Assembly: GCA_017308215.1 (NCBI GenBank)
Contig: JAFKFQ010000454.1
Coordinates: 1 to 32,970, forward strand
Length of the DNA stretch: 32,970 bases
DNA from: a bacterium
GTDB lineage: Bacteria; Planctomycetota; Planctomycetia; Gemmatales; Gemmataceae
Direction: 5' to 3'
The position numbers and the translations under genes are program-made. The notes beneath the pieces were generated by a model, which was given only the letters and a program-made list of their open reading frames with translations, made no database searches and was not told the origin of the DNA. Positions 7,865-16,102 of this stretch are shown here, piece by piece; position 1 is the first letter of the stretch; the number at the start of each line of letters is the position of its first letter.

Positions 7865-7987
7865 GGCGACCGGCCGGCGTGAGCCGGCTGGTCGTTTGTA
7901 CGGCGGCCTGACACGGCGACCGGTCACCCGCGTCGTCCGCTCAAGCACCTGGACCAACGACCAGCCGGCTCACGCCAGCCGGTCGCC
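7865..7987. repeat. Paired palindrome (BIME-like) between convergent genes
   Basis: Two 32-base arms, 7865-7896 and 7956-7987, are inverted copies with one mismatch and a 59-base spacer. Each arm is itself a palindrome: GACCGGCCGGC-GTGA-GCCGGCTGGTC at 7868-7893, and its partner with a TCAC loop at 7959-7984. The element fills the gap between the plus-strand synthetase and the minus-strand porin, so it can act as a bidirectional transcript end. The same GGC-GTGA-GCC tip recurs at 18143-18190. Confidence 0.8.
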
Positions 7988-8002
7988 GGAGGCCGCCATC
8001 GA

Positions 8003-9352
8003 TCAGTACGCCACCCCGGCCTGGACGAACAACCCCTCCAGCGACAGGTTCGCCGGCGTCGGCACGAACCGGCCGCGGCCCACGTCGTCGGTGAACCGCG
8101 GCTGGTCGATCAGCCCGAACCAGTGGGTGATCTCGTACCCGGCCCGCAGCGAGAACGTCCGGTACTGCCACCCGCCGCCGACCCCGACCGTCGTGAACGG
8201 CACCGTCTTCTGGATGTCGTAGGTGGTGTTAGCGAAGACCGCGCGGCCGTTCCCGTTCGCCTCGTTCACCGGGTTCTCCGCGTTCCCGGTCAGGACGCCG
8301 CCGTTGGCCTTGGCGTACAGGTGGAACCCGTTCCACCCGGCCCACACCGCCTCGCCGCCGACGACCGGGCCGAACCCCTGGAACTGCGACCCGAGCCGCA
8401 CCTGCGCCTGCTGGGCGTCGATGCCGTCGTAGTAGGCGTTGAAGCTCTGCTGGATGTTGGCGAACCGCAGGCCGCCGAGCATCCGCAGGCCGACGTGCTC
8501 GCCGACCGCGAACCGCCGCGCGACCATCGCGTCGTACACGTTGTAGACGAGGTTCGCGTCGGCCGCGGCGAACGACACCGTGTCGATGAGGCCGGGGCGC
8601 GTCAGCGTCGGCAGCAGCGCCTGCCCGGGGCCGGCGAACCCGGAGTCGAAGGCGTTGCTGCGGAAGTACGTGTACCCGGCGAGCGCCTCCCAGTGGGAGT
8701 GGCCGAACCGGTAGCCGAGTTCGGCCCGCACGCCGGTGCGGAGTTCGTAGTTCAGGCTTTGCACCGGGCCGTTGGTGATGAGCCCGCCGGCGGTGCTCGG
8801 GATGGCGAAGTCGAACGCCCCGCGCCGCGGCCGCAGCAGCAGGAAATCGACCGCCGTGAAGAACCCGCCCTCCTCCGGCACCGACGGGAGGAGGTGCCCC
8901 GGGATCTCCGGGTGCCCGGTCCCGTGACCGCCACCACCGTGACCGCCGCCACCGTGCCCGTTCGCGCCGTGGGCCGGCTCGGAGTGTTCGAGTTCGGGGG
9001 GCGTCAGGTCTTTGACGCCGTGCGGCATCGGCTCGGCCTTCCCGGCAGGCGGCGCGAGCGTCGGGAGTTCCGTCGCCTTACCCGCGGGCGGCGCCAGCGC
9101 CGGGAGTTCCGCCACCTTGCCCGCGGACGGCGCCAGTGGCGGTAGCTCGGCCGGCGCCGGACTCTTCACCTGAACCTGTGTGACCCCCGCAGGCGGTGCG
9201 GCCGGCAGCTCCGCCGGGCCGCCGACCCGCGCCGTGCCCGGCGGGAACAGGGGCGGAGTCGGCCCCTGCTGCCCACGGGCGTCGCCGGCGGCGCCCCCGC
9301 CCCAGACGAGCCCCGCCGCGACGACCAGCACCCGACCGTTCCCCCACGGCAT
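8003..9352 (-). CDS. Lpg1974/BBP7-like outer-membrane porin with Pro-rich linker
   Basis: 449 residues from the ATG at 9352, chosen because it opens a signal peptide (GRVLVVAAGLVWGGGAAGDA); an in-frame start at 9400 would put 16 polar residues in front. After the signal comes a proline-rich linker with three copies of an ELPxLAPxAGK unit, then a His/Gly spacer (HGGGGHGGGGHG), then a beta-rich domain of about 280 residues (ALAGYTYFRSNAFDSGFAG, GLRMLGGLRFANIQQSFNAY) ending in an aromatic (FVQAGVAY). This layout and the wording of the barrel match the Lpg1974-type pore-forming family common in planctomycetes. Location: outer membrane, with the linker probably periplasmic or cell-wall facing. It is a single gene ending at the paired palindrome 7865-7987. 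Confidence 0.8.
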   Translation of the reverse strand: MPWGNGRVLVVAAGLVWGGGAAGDARGQQGPTPPLFPPGTARVGGPAELPAAPPAGVTQVQVKSPAPAELPPLAPSAGKVAELPALAPPAGKATELPTLAPPAGKAEPMPHGVKDLTPPELEHSEPAHGANGHGGGGHGGGGHGTGHPEIPGHLLPSVPEEGGFFTAVDFLLLRPRRGAFDFAIPSTAGGLITNGPVQSLNYELRTGVRAELGYRFGHSHWEALAGYTYFRSNAFDSGFAGPGQALLPTLTRPGLIDTVSFAAADANLVYNVYDAMVARRFAVGEHVGLRMLGGLRFANIQQSFNAYYDGIDAQQAQVRLGSQFQGFGPVVGGEAVWAGWNGFHLYAKANGGVLTGNAENPVNEANGNGRAVFANTTYDIQKTVPFTTVGVGGGWQYRTFSLRAGYEITHWFGLIDQPRFTDDVGRGRFVPTPANLSLEGLFVQAGVAY

Positions 9353-9471
9353 GGGTTGCCCCCCGTCCAGGACTGTTGCTTCGACACGAGAAACCCGCAC
9401 ATACCGCGAACGCGGATCGAATCAACCCCAGTTTCAGCGTAGGTGTCCCTTTCGCCTTCCAGTGGCGTAAA

Positions 9472-9491
9472 CCCGCGGCGCGAGCCGCGGG
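9472..9491. repeat. Short perfect palindrome upstream of the porin gene
   Basis: CCCGCGGC-GCGA-GCCGCGGG: an 8-bp stem with a four-base loop, about 120 bases ahead of the porin start. The neighbouring 9353-9634 gap has no gene. The palindrome looks like a small dispersed repeat; no regulatory role can be shown. Confidence 0.6.
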
Positions 9492-9634
9492 GGTGTCGGG
9501 CGAATCCGCGGTTCGCGCCCTAAGCAACGGTGGCGTAAAGAAGCCGGATGCCTGGAAAACCAGGGCATACTTTCATTTCGTCAGCGTCTCAAAACCAATA
9601 CGCCACCGCCGAAGCAACACTACGAAACCCTCAC

Positions 9635-10550
9635 CTCGGCTTGTGCAGTTTCGGGGTGCTGGGGTCAGGCCCGATAGCAGCAGTTCGCGTACGCCTGCCA
9701 GCAGTTCTGCGATAGCCGCGTTGGCCTTGGCCTGCAGCGGTGGCCGCGGCTTTCCGGGGCTCCGGCACCCGGGCCCCCTTCACCCGGGGCGGCCGTTCCC
9801 GTCGTACGGCGGGGGCAGGGCGAACAGCTTGACCCCAGGGTAGCACTTGCTCACCAGCGTGAGTCGGCCCCGGTGCCGGGCAGAACCGGGCCACCTCGTG
9901 CGTCCCGAACCCGGAATCCCCGGCGAACACGAACGCCCGGTTCGGGAACCGGATCAACACGACCCGCAGGAGCCGGCACATCAACTGGGCCGGGATCCGG
10001 TGCAGGACGTTCTCGGCCTTGCTGACCTCGGAGGCCCGGTACCGGTCCACCAAGACCGCCAGGACGACCCACTGGTGCCCGTACCGCCAGGTGGTGAACG
10101 AATAGGACGACCGGACTGTGTCCCAGTGCCCGGCCCTTGCCGTAGACCGTCCGCCCGGGGTGCCCGTCCACGTGTCATCCCCACCAGATCGACCCGGCCG
10201 TCCGGGACGAGGTGTGTGAGGAGACGCCGGGTCCGGGTACATCCCAACGCCAGCCTGGACCACTCGGCCGCCGACAAAAACCCGGCGGTAGCTGGCATCG
10301 TGCCCGGGGGCCAAGTCGCCGACGGTGCGAAGGACGTTCGCCACGGTCCGCCGACCGGTCGTCAGGATGGCCGCTGCGATCAGAACGACGAACCGGGTGG
10401 GCGTCGGATGGGTGACGTGCGGGAGGAACGCGGCGAGGAGCGGCTGGACCTCGGCGGGCAGGAGTATGGCGGCCACCCGTGGGCAGCGAGGGCGGGGCGA
10501 ACACGCCTCATGCTACCCCTGACCAGGTATGAAGAACTGCACAAGTCGAG
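9635..10550 (-). mobile_element. Decayed insertion sequence, about 0.9 kb, with terminal inverted repeats
   Basis: The ends CTCGGCTTGTGCAGTTT (9635-9651) and GAACTGCACAAGTCGAG (10534-10550) are inverted copies matching at 15 of 17 positions. Between them is a broken DDE transposase gene on the minus strand. The right end directly touches the stop codon of the subtilase gene (10551-10553). No clear target-site duplication is visible. The family is probably IS701-like, judged from the transposase wording. The element is shorter than a full copy would be, in keeping with internal deletion. Confidence 0.75.
9640..10476 (-). pseudogene. DDE transposase remnant (IS701-like), multiply frameshifted
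   Basis: One minus-strand frame stays open for 281 codons, but the transposase-like sequence hops between frames. TTGRRTVANVLRTVGDLAPG and DASYRRVF are in the first frame; LLTHLVPDGRVDLVG follows in a second; DGHPGRTVYGKGRA in a third; then SYSFTTWRYGHQWVVLAVLV returns to the first. Further on, FVFAGDSGFGTHEVARFC (the second Asp region of a DDE enzyme) is in the first frame, while VSKCYPGVKLFALPPPYDG is in another. A stretch expected after VLAVLV and the C-terminal third with the catalytic Glu seem to be missing. At least four shifts plus deletions make it non-functional. The long single frame is a by-product of high GC. Confidence 0.8.
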
Positions 10551-12365
10551 CTAGCGGGTCAGGTCCGCGAGTTGGCGCGGCGTCGGCGTCACCCAGTTCG
10601 CGTGCGGCGGGACGGGGCGGCGCGCCGCGGCCGGCTCGTCCGGCGCCTGCGCCCGCGCCACGGGCTGCGGGGCGGGGAGCGGGTTCATCGCCACCGGCGG
10701 CTGCGGGGCCGGGTTGAGCGGCGTCTGCGGCGGGGTGTAGGTGAACGCCGGGCGGCCGCCGCGCTGCACCGTGAACGTCCCCGCCGGCGTCGAGACGATT
10801 ACGCCCCCCGCGTTCGACGGGCGCCGCGGGTCTTGCAGGGTTTGATCCGCGAACCGCATCGCCCGCTCCGAGTTCGGCGACAGCGGCGCGAACGGGCCGG
10901 CGCCCAGCGCCCGGAGGTTCGTCGGGATCGGCGTGCCGGGCGGCAGCGGCGGGGGCGGCACCGCCTTCCCGACCGCGAGCGGCGGCGGCAGTGCCGCGGG
11001 GTTCGCCGCCGGGTTCCCGGCCGCCCGCGCCGCAGCAATCACGTCCAGCCGGCGCACCCACAGGCGGACGTGGCCGGCGTTCAGCGCGGGGTCTTGCGCC
11101 CGCAGCACGGCCAGCACGCCGGCGAAGTACGCGGCCGCGTTCGACGAGCCGGCCGTCTCGTCGCCGCCCGTGAAGCGGGCGACCCCTGCCGGGAGGATCA
11201 CGTCCGGCTTCACCCGGCCGTCCGAGGTCGGCCCGACCGCGCTCGACGTCGACGTGTCGCCGACCGTCAGCACGCCGGAGTGGTCAGCGGGCGGGTAGAT
11301 CTCGCCGCCGACGCTGGCGTCGAGCAGCTCGACCGGGAACGCCGTCTTGCCCGTGGCCGGGTCGGTGAACGGCGCGTCCTTCGCTGCCGACACCAGGACG
11401 CGGAGCCGGTCGCGGGGGCCGAACGCGCCGGCCTTCGCCTTCACGCGGATGCGGTATTCTTGTCCGGCGGCCACGCCGGGGAGATCGGTGAGCACCAGCT
11501 TCTCGCGCGGGTTGCGCGTCTCGCCCGCGCCCGCCGCCTTCGCCCCACTCACCTGTACCAGCTTGCTCTCGCCCACGACCTTCCCGGCGGCGTCCTCGAC
11601 GACCAGGTCGAGGTCTTTGTCGGTGCCGGCGTCCTCGGCGTCCCTGTAGTCGTTCCAGGTGAGCGTGACCGTGACCGCGTTCTCGTCGAACCGGTTGGTG
11701 AACCGAAGGGCGGTCGGTTGCTTCGGGCCGCGGAACTTCACGTACCCATCGGCGCCGACATCGACCGGCCCGTTGTACACCTTCCCGCCACTGTTCCCGG
11801 CCGCGTTCACCCACAGGATGCCGGCGGCGACCGCCTCGTCGACCGCGGCGTTGATCGGCCCGCGGCCGTCGAAGTTGCCGGCCGCCTCGAAGGTGCCGCT
11901 GAACAGAATCACATCAACCTTCTGCTCGACGGCGTACCTGACGGCGCGCCGGAAGAGCGTCGGCCCGTTCGCGTTCAGGAGGAGGAATTTCGGCCCCTCG
12001 GGGCGGTTGCCGGCGGTCGCCCACACGAGCTGCGCCATGAGCCGGCCGTGGGTGTCGCCGGGGGTGAACGGTCGCTGGAACGCCGGGTCGCCGAGGTTGT
12101 TTCGTTGAACGAAATCGGCGGGGTAGTGCTCGACGACGGTCGTGTTCGCCGGCAGGTACGGCCGCTTGCCGTCGATCCCGGCGAACCCGGTGTCGAGTAC
12201 GGCGACGGTGATGTTGGCGAGGTTGGCCGGCGCCGCGTAGTCGGGGAGGAGGCCGAGCGTCTTGCGCGTCTCGTCCGCGTTGGCGGGGCGCGACACGGCC
12301 GGCGGCTCGGCGATTGCGACTCCGACCGCGACCACGGCAATGAGAAGGGCGAGGGTGCGCGTCAT
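10551..12365 (-). CDS. Secreted subtilisin-like serine protease (S8)
   Basis: 604 residues with an N-terminal signal peptide (TLALLIAVVAVGVAIA). The catalytic triad is complete: Asp58 in VAVLDTGFAG, His106 in GDTHGRLMAQ, Ser408 in AGSSNAAAYFAG; the oxyanion Asn lies in VNAAGNSGG. Between His and Ser an extra beta-rich insert (VTVTLTWNDYRDAEDAGTD, about 215-330) resembles a PPC/jelly-roll-like domain. The last 150 residues are proline-rich and end LADLTR, with no membrane anchor, so release or wall association is likely. The start at 12365 has no strong ribosome site. It lies 72 bp after the Gly/Tyr-rich protein gene with a hairpin between them. An IS remnant abuts its stop codon without disrupting it. 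Confidence 0.85.
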   Translation of the reverse strand: MTRTLALLIAVVAVGVAIAEPPAVSRPANADETRKTLGLLPDYAAPANLANITVAVLDTGFAGIDGKRPYLPANTTVVEHYPADFVQRNNLGDPAFQRPFTPGDTHGRLMAQLVWATAGNRPEGPKFLLLNANGPTLFRRAVRYAVEQKVDVILFSGTFEAAGNFDGRGPINAAVDEAVAAGILWVNAAGNSGGKVYNGPVDVGADGYVKFRGPKQPTALRFTNRFDENAVTVTLTWNDYRDAEDAGTDKDLDLVVEDAAGKVVGESKLVQVSGAKAAGAGETRNPREKLVLTDLPGVAAGQEYRIRVKAKAGAFGPRDRLRVLVSAAKDAPFTDPATGKTAFPVELLDASVGGEIYPPADHSGVLTVGDTSTSSAVGPTSDGRVKPDVILPAGVARFTGGDETAGSSNAAAYFAGVLAVLRAQDPALNAGHVRLWVRRLDVIAAARAAGNPAANPAALPPPLAVGKAVPPPPLPPGTPIPTNLRALGAGPFAPLSPNSERAMRFADQTLQDPRRPSNAGGVIVSTPAGTFTVQRGGRPAFTYTPPQTPLNPAPQPPVAMNPLPAPQPVARAQAPDEPAAARRPVPPHANWVTPTPRQLADLTR

Positions 12366-12393
12366 GGGGTGCCGCGGGCGAAGGGTGGGAGGC

Positions 12394-12417
12394 GGCCGGG
12401 CGCTGGTGCGCCCGGCC
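12394..12417 (-). terminator. GC-rich hairpin between the Gly/Tyr-rich gene and the protease gene
   Basis: GGCCGGGCGC (12394-12403), loop TGGT, GCGCCCGGCC (12408-12417): a perfect 10-bp stem, 20 bases past the stop of the upstream gene. No clear U-tract follows, so it could be a partial terminator or an mRNA boundary within an operon. Confidence 0.5.
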
Positions 12418-12437
12418 CGTGCGACGGCCAGAAGCCG

Positions 12438-12851
12438 TCAGAAACAGTAGCTCGGGCCGAACCCGTAGCCGTAGCCGAACCCGCCGTAGTACGCCGGGTA
12501 GCCGACGCTAAAGCCGAACGGGACCGGGCGGTAGCCGTAGAACCCGCCGTAGTACGGCCGGTACCCGTAGCCGTAACCGAACCCGCCGTAGTACGGCCGG
12601 TAGCCGTAGAAGCCGGTCGAGAACCCGCCATAGTACGGTCGGTAGCCGTACCCGTGGTGGTGACCGTAGCCCCAACCGCCGTGGTAGTGGCCGGCCCCGG
12701 TCGGCGACTCCTGGTCGAGCTCGGTGCCGCCCGGGGCGGCGGCGGCGGCCGGTGTGGGGGCGGTCTTCGGTACCTCGCGGTCCAGCTCGCCGGCACGGAC
12801 GGCGACCGCCGTCCCAGCGAGTGCAAGAACGCACGCTGCGAAGCGAATCAT
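12438..12851 (-). CDS. Gly/Tyr-rich secreted repeat protein
   Basis: 137 residues. The start at 12851 is fixed by a strong ribosome site (AGGAGG, about 9 bases upstream) and a signal peptide (MIRFAACVLALAGTAVAVRA). A short acidic/Pro/Ala linker leads into a repetitive half: YRPYYGGF occurs three times, with YGYRPVPFGF and YPAYYGGFGYGYG as variants, ending in FGPSYCF with a single terminal-region Cys. Such low-complexity Gly/Tyr sequences occur in adhesive or envelope-coating proteins, but no function is established. The placement directly ahead of a secreted subtilase suggests joint expression. The DNA repeats are in frame and coding. Confidence 0.8.
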   Translation of the reverse strand: MIRFAACVLALAGTAVAVRAGELDREVPKTAPTPAAAAAPGGTELDQESPTGAGHYHGGWGYGHHHGYGYRPYYGGFSTGFYGYRPYYGGFGYGYGYRPYYGGFYGYRPVPFGFSVGYPAYYGGFGYGYGFGPSYCF

Positions 12852-13016
12852 GGGGTTGACCTCCTGCGGGCCGACCCGGCGATCGACAAACCGCCAGCGT
12901 ACGGCTCCTTGTTCGGGCGCCGAAACCAGCCCGACTTGCGCGGGTCACCCGGTTTTGCCACCCGCCTCTATGGTAGCATTGCAGATGCCCGCGAAATAGC
13001 TCACGCCGGAGCGGCC

Positions 13017-13889
13017 ATGCGTCCCCGCCTCGCCGTCGGTGTCCTCGTTCTGCTCACCGCCCCCGCCGCGGCCGCGGACCCGGTGAGGCTCACGACCGAC
13101 GGCAGCTTCCGCCAGAACCTCCAATGGTCGCCCGACGGCACGCGATTTCTCTTCACCCGCATCCACCAGGGGAAGATGGCGCTGTGGACGTGCGACGCCG
13201 ACGGTACCGACCCGAAGCGCCTCCTCCCGCAGCACAAGGAGCCGCACTTCGACGGCCACTGGTCGCCGGACGGCAAGCGCGTCGTCTACGTCTACGACCG
13301 CCTCGAAGGGACCGACGGCAAGCTCCAGATCAACCACTGCGCGGCCGACGGCACTGACGACAAGGTTCTCGTGCCGCACAAGGCGTTCGAGGAGTCGCCG
13401 CGCTGGCGCCCGGACGGCGAGCGGATCTTGTGGGTCTCGACCCGCGACAAGAACCCGGAACTGTACACCGTGGCGCTTGACGGCAAGGACGTCACGCGCC
13501 TCACGACCGAGGTCGCCTACGACCTGCACCCGACATGGAGCCCGGACGGCAAGCGGATCGCCTTCGTGAGCGGCCGTAGCGGGCGGCAGAAGCTGTACGT
13601 GATGAACGCCGACGGCAGCGGCGCCCGCAGACTCACCGACGGCGATGGCCTCGACGCCTGGCCGGCGTGGAGCCCGGACGGGAAGCGGATCGCGTTCGCG
13701 TCGCACCGCGGCGGCAACAACGACATCTATCTGATCGACGCCGACGGCACCGGCCTCCAGAACCTGACGGCGCACCCGGCGCAGGACACGAGCCCGGCGT
13801 GGAGCCCAGACGGCCGCCGCCTCGCGTTCATCTCGACGCGCCACGGCGGGAGCGACATCTACGTGATGCCCGTGGAGCCCGGCCCGTGA
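13017..13889 (+). CDS. Periplasmic PD40/TolB-like beta-propeller protein
   Basis: 290 residues. The start at 13017 follows GGAG by 5 bases and gives a signal peptide (LAVGVLVLLTAPAAAA); the frame is open far upstream only because of GC bias. The body is six WSPDG-type repeats (QWSPDGTRF, HWSPDGKRV, RWRPDGERI, TWSPDGKRI, and two AWSPDG copies), each followed by the usual ADGTxxxxLT segment, as in PD40 repeats of TolB C-terminal propellers. There is no N-terminal TolB domain and no enzyme, so it is a short secreted propeller, probably a binding scaffold. Its TGA overlaps the GTG start of the next gene (13886-13889), so the following LRR genes are translationally coupled to it. Confidence 0.85.
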   Translation: MRPRLAVGVLVLLTAPAAAADPVRLTTDGSFRQNLQWSPDGTRFLFTRIHQGKMALWTCDADGTDPKRLLPQHKEPHFDGHWSPDGKRVVYVYDRLEGTDGKLQINHCAADGTDDKVLVPHKAFEESPRWRPDGERILWVSTRDKNPELYTVALDGKDVTRLTTEVAYDLHPTWSPDGKRIAFVSGRSGRQKLYVMNADGSGARRLTDGDGLDAWPAWSPDGKRIAFASHRGGNNDIYLIDADGTGLQNLTAHPAQDTSPAWSPDGRRLAFISTRHGGSDIYVMPVEPGP

Positions 13890-14974
13890 CCGACCGCGAC
13901 GCGCTGTACGCCGCGGTGCTGGCGGCGCCAGACGACGACACCCCGCGCCTGGTGTACGCCGACTACCTCGACGACACCGGCAACCGCGCCGACGCCATCC
14001 GGGGGCGCTTCATCCGCAACCAGGTCGCGCTGGCGCGGGCCGAGCCGTGGTCGAAGGAGTACGACCGTCTCAGTCGCGCCACCGCGCCGGTCGAGTTCCA
14101 CTACGCGAAAGAGTGGGCGACGGGCATGGAGGGGGTCGTCCTCGCGGCGGGCAATTCTTTCGTCCGTGGGTTCCTCGGCCAAGTCACGTGCTACTCGAAG
14201 AAGTTCGTGAGCGACGGGGCGAAGCTGTTCGCGGCGCACCCAATCCGGGCGGTCAAGTTCGCCGCGATGACCAGTACCCGCGGGGCGGCGCCCGCCGCAG
14301 ACCTGGCCGCGTCGCCGCTCCTCGCTCGGGTTCACACCCTCTACTTGAACGGGGGCGCGGTGGACGACTGGTACGTCGGGGTGGTCGCGGCGTCTCCGAA
14401 CGTGGCCGCGCTGCGGAGCCTGTCGCTGGAGGCTGCGGTGGTGGGCCGCGACGGGATCGGCCGCATCGGGTCGGACGGGTACTTCCCCGGGGTCCGCGAA
14501 CTCACGCTCTGGAACACGGTGAACGAGAACAACACCGCGGCCCTCACGGGCTCGCGTTCCCTCGCGCGGCTGGAGGTGCTGAGCGTGGCCCGCGCGGGGC
14601 TCAAGATCGGCCCGCCGCTCCGCGGGCCGGGTGCGGTCGCGCTGGCGGAATCGCCGCACCTCCGCGGGCTGACCGAACTGGAGCTGTACGGCCAGGAGCT
14701 GCGGAAGCGCGGGGCGGAGGCGTTCGCCGCGGCGTACTCCTGGCCGGGCCTGCGGCGGCTGTCGCTGCGCGGCAACGAGATCCCCGGGTCGGCGATCCCG
14801 GCGTTCGCGGCCAACCCGCACCTGCGCTCACTACGCACGATCGATTTCCGCTTCAACGATATCAAGGCCGGTGACCTCGTTCCGCTGCGGCGCGCTCTGC
14901 CGGAGACACGTCTCCTGACCGACGACACCGAGCACCCGATCCGGCTGGTTCTCCTCCCCGAGGATCAGCCGTGA
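13886..14974 (+). CDS. TIGR02996-domain leucine-rich-repeat protein, paralogue 1
   Basis: 362 residues from a GTG start that overlaps the previous stop (GTGA). The first 45 residues are the TIGR02996 domain (ALYAAVLAAPDDDTPRLVYA, then YLDDTG), a short motif found in multicopy Gemmata-type proteins with unknown function. The rest is LRR-like (LTELELYGQELRKRGAEAF, LRRLSLRGNEIPGSAIPAF). No signal peptide or membrane segment, so it is cytosolic. It closely resembles the next gene at both ends and less in the middle. Placement between a propeller and a PP2C phosphatase hints at a protein-binding role in signalling, which is inference. Confidence 0.85.
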   Translation: MTDRDALYAAVLAAPDDDTPRLVYADYLDDTGNRADAIRGRFIRNQVALARAEPWSKEYDRLSRATAPVEFHYAKEWATGMEGVVLAAGNSFVRGFLGQVTCYSKKFVSDGAKLFAAHPIRAVKFAAMTSTRGAAPAADLAASPLLARVHTLYLNGGAVDDWYVGVVAASPNVAALRSLSLEAAVVGRDGIGRIGSDGYFPGVRELTLWNTVNENNTAALTGSRSLARLEVLSVARAGLKIGPPLRGPGAVALAESPHLRGLTELELYGQELRKRGAEAFAAAYSWPGLRRLSLRGNEIPGSAIPAFAANPHLRSLRTIDFRFNDIKAGDLVPLRRALPETRLLTDDTEHPIRLVLLPEDQP

Positions 14975-16102
14975 CCGACCGCGACGCGCTGTACGCCGCG
15001 GTCCTAGCGGCACCGGACGACGACACCCCGCGGCTGGTGTACGCCGACTTCCTCGACGACACTGGGGTGCGGGCCGATGCGATCCGGGCACGCTTCATCA
15101 GCAATCAGATTGCACTGGCACGGGCCGAGCCGTGGTCGGAGGAGTACGACCGCCTCCACCGCGCCACCGCGCCGGTCGAAGACCACTACAGGAAGGAGTG
15201 GGCTGCGGATCTGGAAGGTGGATTCGGGCGGGGGAGCCATTTCTCCCGAGGGTTCGTCGCACAGGTCATGTGTGACCTTCCGCGGTTCTTGTCAGACGGC
15301 ATGCGCGTGTTCGACCGCCACCCGGTTCGGGGCGTGAAGTTCACGACCGCCCGTGCCCACGGTGCCTATTCCACGCTGGCCGTGTCGCCGTTGTTGGCCC
15401 GCATTCACACGCTCCACGCGTCTGGTGAGCAGGTCGATGACATCGCCGCGGAAAGACTAGCGGCGTCGCCCCACATCGTCGGTTTGCGGTGCCTTCGCGT
15501 TACCCGCTCGGCACTCTCGATCGCCGGGCTCGGCCGGCTGGTATCCCTGACTCGCTCGGGGCTGCGCGAACTTGAACTCTACGAACACCGTGCGATCGGC
15601 GAGGCGGAGGTGGTGCGTCTGGTCGCAACGGGGGACAAACATTGCGTTCGGCCCACGGGTTGCTAACGCACTGGCGGGCGCGCGGGCGCTGGCTGGCCTC
15701 GAAGTTCTTTGGTTGAGTTATGGAGCGGACGCAGCCGGCACGCCCCTCCGTGGGCCGGGCGCGGTCGCGCTCGCCGAGTCGCCATACCTCCGCGGGCTGA
15801 CCGAACTCGATCTGTATGGTCAGGAACTCCGCAAACGCGGCGCCCAAGCATTTGCCGCGGCGTATGCGTGGCCGCGGCTGAAACGTCTCGGGCTGTGCGG
15901 CAACGGTATCCCGGCGTCGGCGATCCCCGCGTTCGCGGCCAACCCATACATGCGGTCACTGTCGGTCCTCGATTTTCGCTCCAACGACATCCGCGCCGAA
16001 GACCTCGGTCCGCTCCGTGAGGCGTGTCCGAATACTCGCTTCCTGACCGACGACACCGACCACCCGGTCCGCCTCGTCCTGCTCCCGGAGGACGAGCCGT
16101 GA
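14971..16102 (+). pseudogene. TIGR02996-domain LRR protein, paralogue 2, frameshifted
   Basis: Begins at GTG 14971 overlapping the stop of paralogue 1. The first frame carries TIGR02996 (ALYAAVLAAPDDDTPRLVYA) and LRR-like sequence but ends at a TAA at 15664-15666 (231 codons). The remainder of the family sequence (LTELDLYGQELRKRGAQAF to RLVLLPEDEP) continues in the next frame to 16102. Removing one G from the G5 run at 15630-15634 joins both into about 376 residues, close to the 362 of its neighbour, reading VATGTNIAFGPRVANALAG across the join. It could be a real disrupting mutation, a homopolymer sequencing error or slippage. The 3' half has no good start of its own. The final TGA overlaps the next GTG, so the coupled layout was once intact. 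Confidence 0.75.

Noticed and set aside
12520..12660. Regularly spaced DNA repeats that resemble a short CRISPR-like array
   Set aside because: The repeats are in frame and encode YRPYYGGF units in a secreted protein. Spacing is irregular and there is no cas gene.
10572..13016. Plus-strand open frame running into the PD40 propeller gene, suggesting a giant fusion
   Set aside because: The upstream part is antisense to the subtilase, whose triad is intact. A ribosome site and signal peptide mark the true start at 13017.
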